In this document: piece by piece, positions 60,946-64,000 of the stretch
How the letters are laid out: every line of letters starts with the position of its first letter
How positions within the stretch are numbered: the first letter of the stretch is position 1
DNA from: Rhodanobacter sp. T12-5
Lineage (GTDB): Bacteria; Pseudomonadota; Gammaproteobacteria; Xanthomonadales; Rhodanobacteraceae
Assembly: GCF_008329435.1 (NCBI RefSeq)
Contig: NZ_NPKN01000002.1
Location: forward strand, 310,001 to 374,000
Direction: 5' to 3'
DNA: 64,000 bases
Notes under the pieces: model-generated
What the model was told of the DNA's origin: nothing
What the model saw: only the letters and a program-made list of their open reading frames with translations
Database searches by the model: none
Made by a program: the position numbers and the translations under genes

Positions 60946-61389
60946 TCAGTGGTCGTCGTAACCGTCGTCGCGATCGTAACCATCGTCGCGGATGTAGCGT
61001 GTCTGGTACGGGTCGTCGTACACCACGGTACGGGTTTCGACCACGCGACGACGCACCACCGGCGGACCGTCTTCGTAGATCACCGTCCGCGGCGGCCCGT
61101 ACACCACCGGTGGGTCGTAATACACCGGCGCCGGCTGCAGGGCATCGCTGACCAGGCCGATCACGGCGCCCGTGACGATCGCGCCGGCGATCCAGCGACC
61201 GCCACTCCAGTGTCCGCCGCCATGACGGTAGCCGCCATGATAGCCACCGTAAGAACCGTGATAGCCGCCGTAATGACCATGGCCGCCACCCCAGCCACGC
61301 GCCGATGCGCTCAGAGGCATCGCCACCGCCGCCGCGACCGCCAGGCCGATGACCGCCAGCTTGCCCGCCCCGCTGAATCGTTTGGTCAT
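60946..61389 (-). CDS. Exported Gly/His/Tyr-rich protein with membrane segment
   Basis: 147 residues. Signal peptide to about 30 (Leu-Ser-Ala-Ser-Ala-Arg). Residues 32-62 are Gly/His/Tyr repeats (Gly-Gly-Tyr-His-Gly-Xaa). A Gly/Ala/Ile hydrophobic stretch at about 65-82 could insert in a membrane. The end is Pro/Val/Tyr/Arg then Asp-rich (Asp-Asp-Gly-Tyr-Asp-Arg-Asp-Asp). It resembles other small exported Gly-rich proteins of unknown function in Xanthomonadales. Possible metal or envelope-stress role is inferred from composition. Confidence 0.75.
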   Translation of the reverse strand: MTKRFSGAGKLAVIGLAVAAAVAMPLSASARGWGGGHGHYGGYHGSYGGYHGGYRHGGGHWSGGRWIAGAIVTGAVIGLVSDALQPAPVYYDPPVVYGPPRTVIYEDGPPVVRRRVVETRTVVYDDPYQTRYIRDDGYDRDDGYDDH

Positions 61390-61450
61390 GATTTCTCTCC
61401 GATGTACGGCGCGATGCTCGGCTGATCACGCTTAATGTGCACTGAAGAGT

Positions 61451-63637
61451 TCACCTTTTGATGCGTGCCGTATCCCACGGGTTGATCCCCGGGTCAGCCT
61501 TGCGCCGGCGCAGCAGCCAGCAGCCGTGGATGTCGGCGCGGCGGGCGAAGTCGAACGGGATGCTGGGCGTGGTCCAGTCCTCGATCTCGAAGTGCTGTTC
61601 CAGCGCCTCGCGATCGAGCTTGAAGCGGCGGAAATTGTTCGAGAAAACGATCACGCCGTGGCGGGTCAGCCGCTCGTTGCAGGCCTCGAGCAGCTTCACG
61701 TGGTCGCGCTGCACGTCGAAGTCCTCGGCGCGCTTGGAGTTGGAGAACGTGGGCGGGTCGACGAAGATCAGGCCGTAATGGCCGCGGTCGCGCTGCAGGA
61801 ATTCCAGCGCGTCGAACTGCATCAAGCGATGGCTGGCACCGCTGAAACCGTTCTGTGCCAGATTGCGCGAGGCCCATTCCAGGTAGGTGGCGGAAAGATC
61901 CACGCTGGTGGTTTCCAGCGCGCCGCCGGCCGCCGCGTGCACGCTGGCGGTGGCGGTGTAGGCGAACAGGTTGAGGAAGCAGCGCCCCTCGGCCAGCTCG
62001 CGCACTTTCGCGCGCACCAGCCGGTGGTCGAGGAACAGGCCGGTGTCCAGGTAATCGGTGAGGTTGACCAGGAACTTCAGGCCGCCCTCCTCCACCTCGA
62101 TGAACTCGTTGCGCTGGTCGAGCTGGCCGTACTTGGAACCGCCCTTGCCGCGCTCGCGGGTCTTCAGCGCAATGCGTTCGCGCGGCACGCCAAGCACCTC
62201 GCCGGCGACGCGCGCGATCTCGCGCAGGCGCAGCCGGGCCACGTCGGGCGGCACGTCGGCCGGTGCGCGATATTCCTGGATGTGCAGGTGGTCGTCGCCG
62301 TTCGTGTCGCCGTAGACGTCGATCGCCGCGGCGTATTCGGGCAGGTCCTGGTCGTAGGCGCGCCAGCAGTGGATATCCTCGCGCAGCAGCCGCTTGCGCA
62401 GGTGCCTGACGTTCTTTTCCAGGCGGTTCTTCAGCATCTGCGCACCGGCCGACAGCGGCTTCGGCTCGCGCGGTTTCTCGTCGCGCTGCTTCAGGTCGAA
62501 CGTCAGCAGCACGGTTTCCAGCGCGCCGTTGTACAGCACGTAGCGCTTGTCCGCGTGCAGCTGCATCGCCCGGCCCAGCTCCACGTCGCCGGCCAGCACC
62601 GCGGCACGCCAGCCGCTGAAGCGGTCGCGCAAGGCGTCGCCCAGCGCGCGGTACAGCTTCGGCATCTCGGCGCGATCGCCGAGCCGCTCGCCGTACGGCG
62701 GGTTGGTGATGACCAGGCCGTAGCCGACGCCCGGCGGCGGCGCGACATGGGTCACGTCCTGCCTGTCCAGGGTGAAGAAGCCGGCCACGCCCGCAGCCTG
62801 CGCGTTGCGTTTGGCCGTCTGCACCATGCGCGGGTCGGCGTCGCTGCCGAAGAACACGCTGCGCAGGGCGCGCAGGCCGGTCTCGGCGCGCTGCTTCGCC
62901 TCGTCCAGCAGGCCGCGCCACAGCGCGATGTCGTGCTGCTGCCAGCCGAGGAAACCGAAGTACTCGCGGCGCAGGCCGGGCGCCACGTCGGCCGCCATCA
63001 ACGCGCCTTCGATCAGCAGCGTGCCCGAGCCGCACATCGGATCCATCAACGCACCGCCCGCCGCGTACACCTCCGGCCAGCGCGCGCGCAGCAGCATCAC
63101 GGCAGCGAGGTTTTCCTTCAGCGGCGCCTCGCCCTGCTCCTCGCGCCAGCCGCGCCGGTGCAGCGGCGAGCCGGCCAGGTCCAGCGACAGCGTGGCGCGG
63201 TCGCGGCGCACGCGGACGTTGATGCGGATATCGGGTTCGTCGGTGTCGATGCCGGGGCGCGAACCGTCGCGCTGGCGGAACTGGTCGACCACCGCGTCCT
63301 TGGTGCGCAGGCCGATGAACTGGCTGTGGGTCAGCTTGCTCATCGCGGTGCCAGCGTCCACCGCGAAGGTGGCGTGCGCGGCCAGGTGCTGGCTCCAGTC
63401 GATCGCCTGCACGCCACGGTACAGCGCGTCGTCGTCGGCGGCATCGAACTCGGCCAGAGGCAGCAGGATGCGGCTGGCCAGGCGCGACCACAGGCAGGCC
63501 TTGTAGGCGGTTTCCAGCGTGCCGGAGAAATGCGCGCCGGCAAGCGCCTCGCGCACGTCGCTGGCGCCGAGCGCGACCAGTTCGTCGCGCAGCAGGTATT
63601 CCATGCCTTTCGGGCAGGTGGCGAAGTAATGGCTCAT
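61451..63637 (-). CDS. rlmL: Bifunctional 23S rRNA methyltransferase RlmKL
   Basis: Fusion enzyme of gammaproteobacteria that makes m2G2445 (RlmL half) and m7G2069 (RlmK half) in 23S rRNA. 728 residues: THUMP domain (about 45-155), RlmL methyltransferase with Asp-Pro-Met-Cys-Gly-Ser-Gly-Thr near 199 and Asn-Pro-Pro-Tyr-Gly-Glu-Arg near 310, then the RlmK methyltransferase with Asn-Leu-Phe-Ala-Tyr-Thr-Ala and Val-Asp-Pro-Pro-Thr-Phe-Ser-Asn-Ser near 640. Start at 63637 overlaps the upstream hydrolase by four bases. Confidence 0.97.
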   Translation of the reverse strand: MSHYFATCPKGMEYLLRDELVALGASDVREALAGAHFSGTLETAYKACLWSRLASRILLPLAEFDAADDDALYRGVQAIDWSQHLAAHATFAVDAGTAMSKLTHSQFIGLRTKDAVVDQFRQRDGSRPGIDTDEPDIRINVRVRRDRATLSLDLAGSPLHRRGWREEQGEAPLKENLAAVMLLRARWPEVYAAGGALMDPMCGSGTLLIEGALMAADVAPGLRREYFGFLGWQQHDIALWRGLLDEAKQRAETGLRALRSVFFGSDADPRMVQTAKRNAQAAGVAGFFTLDRQDVTHVAPPPGVGYGLVITNPPYGERLGDRAEMPKLYRALGDALRDRFSGWRAAVLAGDVELGRAMQLHADKRYVLYNGALETVLLTFDLKQRDEKPREPKPLSAGAQMLKNRLEKNVRHLRKRLLREDIHCWRAYDQDLPEYAAAIDVYGDTNGDDHLHIQEYRAPADVPPDVARLRLREIARVAGEVLGVPRERIALKTRERGKGGSKYGQLDQRNEFIEVEEGGLKFLVNLTDYLDTGLFLDHRLVRAKVRELAEGRCFLNLFAYTATASVHAAAGGALETTSVDLSATYLEWASRNLAQNGFSGASHRLMQFDALEFLQRDRGHYGLIFVDPPTFSNSKRAEDFDVQRDHVKLLEACNERLTRHGVIVFSNNFRRFKLDREALEQHFEIEDWTTPSIPFDFARRADIHGCWLLRRRKADPGINPWDTARIKR

Positions 63638-64000
63638 GCGGCGCTCGCCAGCTGGTCCAGCATCAGCCGGAACTGCGCGCCGATCGTCTCCATGCTGGAA
63701 CCCAGCCGATGGTCGTCGTCCAGCACCAGCAGCGGCAAGCGGCGCCGGGCGGCGAACGCCTGCACGCCTGCCAGCGGGCAGACCTCGTCGCGCCAGCCGT
63801 GGATCAGCAGCGTGGGCACATCCGGGCGCAGGTCGAATTTGCGCGCGTAGCCGGGGATCCCGCTCGGCGTGGCCAGCAGCAGCAAACCGCCCACCGGCAC
63901 GTCCAGCGAGACCAGGCCGGAGACGAATGCACCCATGCTGGAACCGACCAGCAGCGGCGGCGCATCCAGCGCCTCGATGGCGGCGCGCAGGCGGGCGATC
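63634..64000 (-). CDS. Alpha/beta hydrolase, YqiA/YcfP-like (cut by window edge)
   Basis: The gene begins beyond the window on the minus strand; about 121 C-terminal residues are visible. The nucleophile elbow Val-Gly-Ser-Ser-Met-Gly is encoded just inside the edge, Gly-Trp-Arg-Asp-Glu-Val-Cys-Pro holds the likely acid residue and Asp-Asp-Asp-His-Arg-Leu the histidine. This pattern matches small esterases of the YqiA/YcfP group. It is coupled to rlmL by an ATGA overlap. Confidence 0.8.
   Translation of the reverse strand, partial: IARLRAAIEALDAPPLLVGSSMGAFVSGLVSLDVPVGGLLLLATPSGIPGYARKFDLRPDVPTLLIHGWRDEVCPLAGVQAFAARRRLPLLVLDDDHRLGSSMETIGAQFRLMLDQLASAA

Noticed and set aside
61526-63850. 774-codon plus-strand frame opposite rlmL
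   Set aside because: Shadow of rlmL; Val/Gln/His-rich composition typical of antisense in GC-rich DNA.

Overview
The window is GC-rich, densely packed chromosomal DNA from a gammaproteobacterium, most likely in the Xanthomonadales (Rhodanobacteraceae/Xanthomonadaceae; Rhodanobacter, Dyella or Frateuria-like). This placement rests on gene content (fused RlmKL, MetNIQ, YajQ, PldA, a histone H1-like Lys/Ala protein, EgtBD, a TonB receptor with PnuT under a TPP riboswitch) and on short palindromic intergenic repeats typical of that group. It is inference, not a database match. No rRNA, tRNA, CRISPR array, insertion sequence, prophage or replication origin was seen.

Layout. 0-3 kb: end of a membrane protein, an iron-sulfur photolyase and a GTP cyclohydrolase I, resembling a light-response cluster. 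3.5-9 kb: mutS, then a minus-strand run of transporter, response regulator, hslR and a paralogous response regulator. 9-14 kb: a phosphotransferase, then a TPP-riboswitch thiamine-uptake unit. 14-18.7 kb: accessory-looking stretch with a PdxI-like reductase and LysR regulator, a DUF3883 nuclease-like gene, several repeats and a tiny zinc-ribbon gene. 18.7-30.6 kb: housekeeping and stress genes (htpG, htpX, gluQ, phaB, tcdA, pirin, old yellow enzyme, cold-shock protein, YcaQ). 30.7-35.5 kb: envelope genes (EF-hand protein, PldA, SlyD, PBP4, glutathione peroxidase), including a 36-bp tandem repeat. 35.6-40.7 kb: metNI-metQ methionine import, pncB, a structured leader and a cytochrome c. 40.7-48.1 kb: lipoproteins, H1-like protein, rhomboid, PhzF, dehydrogenase, HI0933-type flavoprotein, YajQ. 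48.2-54.5 kb: an ECF sigma/NrsF anti-sigma pair divergent from a DipZ-like thiol reductase and a Tat-exported MsrB, then SH3, FKBP and thioredoxin 2 genes. 54.5-64 kb: LysR/LysE, a flavin reductase, an S10 carboxypeptidase, egtBD (ergothioneine), an exported Gly-rich protein, rlmKL and a partial hydrolase.

Much of the content concerns stress and redox repair: photolyase, MutS, Hsp15/HtpG/HtpX, glutathione peroxidase, ergothioneine, thioredoxin 2 and a probable SigF-controlled envelope methionine-sulfoxide repair module. Nothing seen is clearly a wholly new system. The best candidates for follow-up are the SigF-NrsF/DipZ/MsrB locus, the DUF3883 gene with its repeat-rich flank, the paired response regulators sharing terminal peptides, the 36-bp tandem repeat after pldA, and the leader RNAs at metI-metQ and upstream of the 39.9 kb cytochrome.
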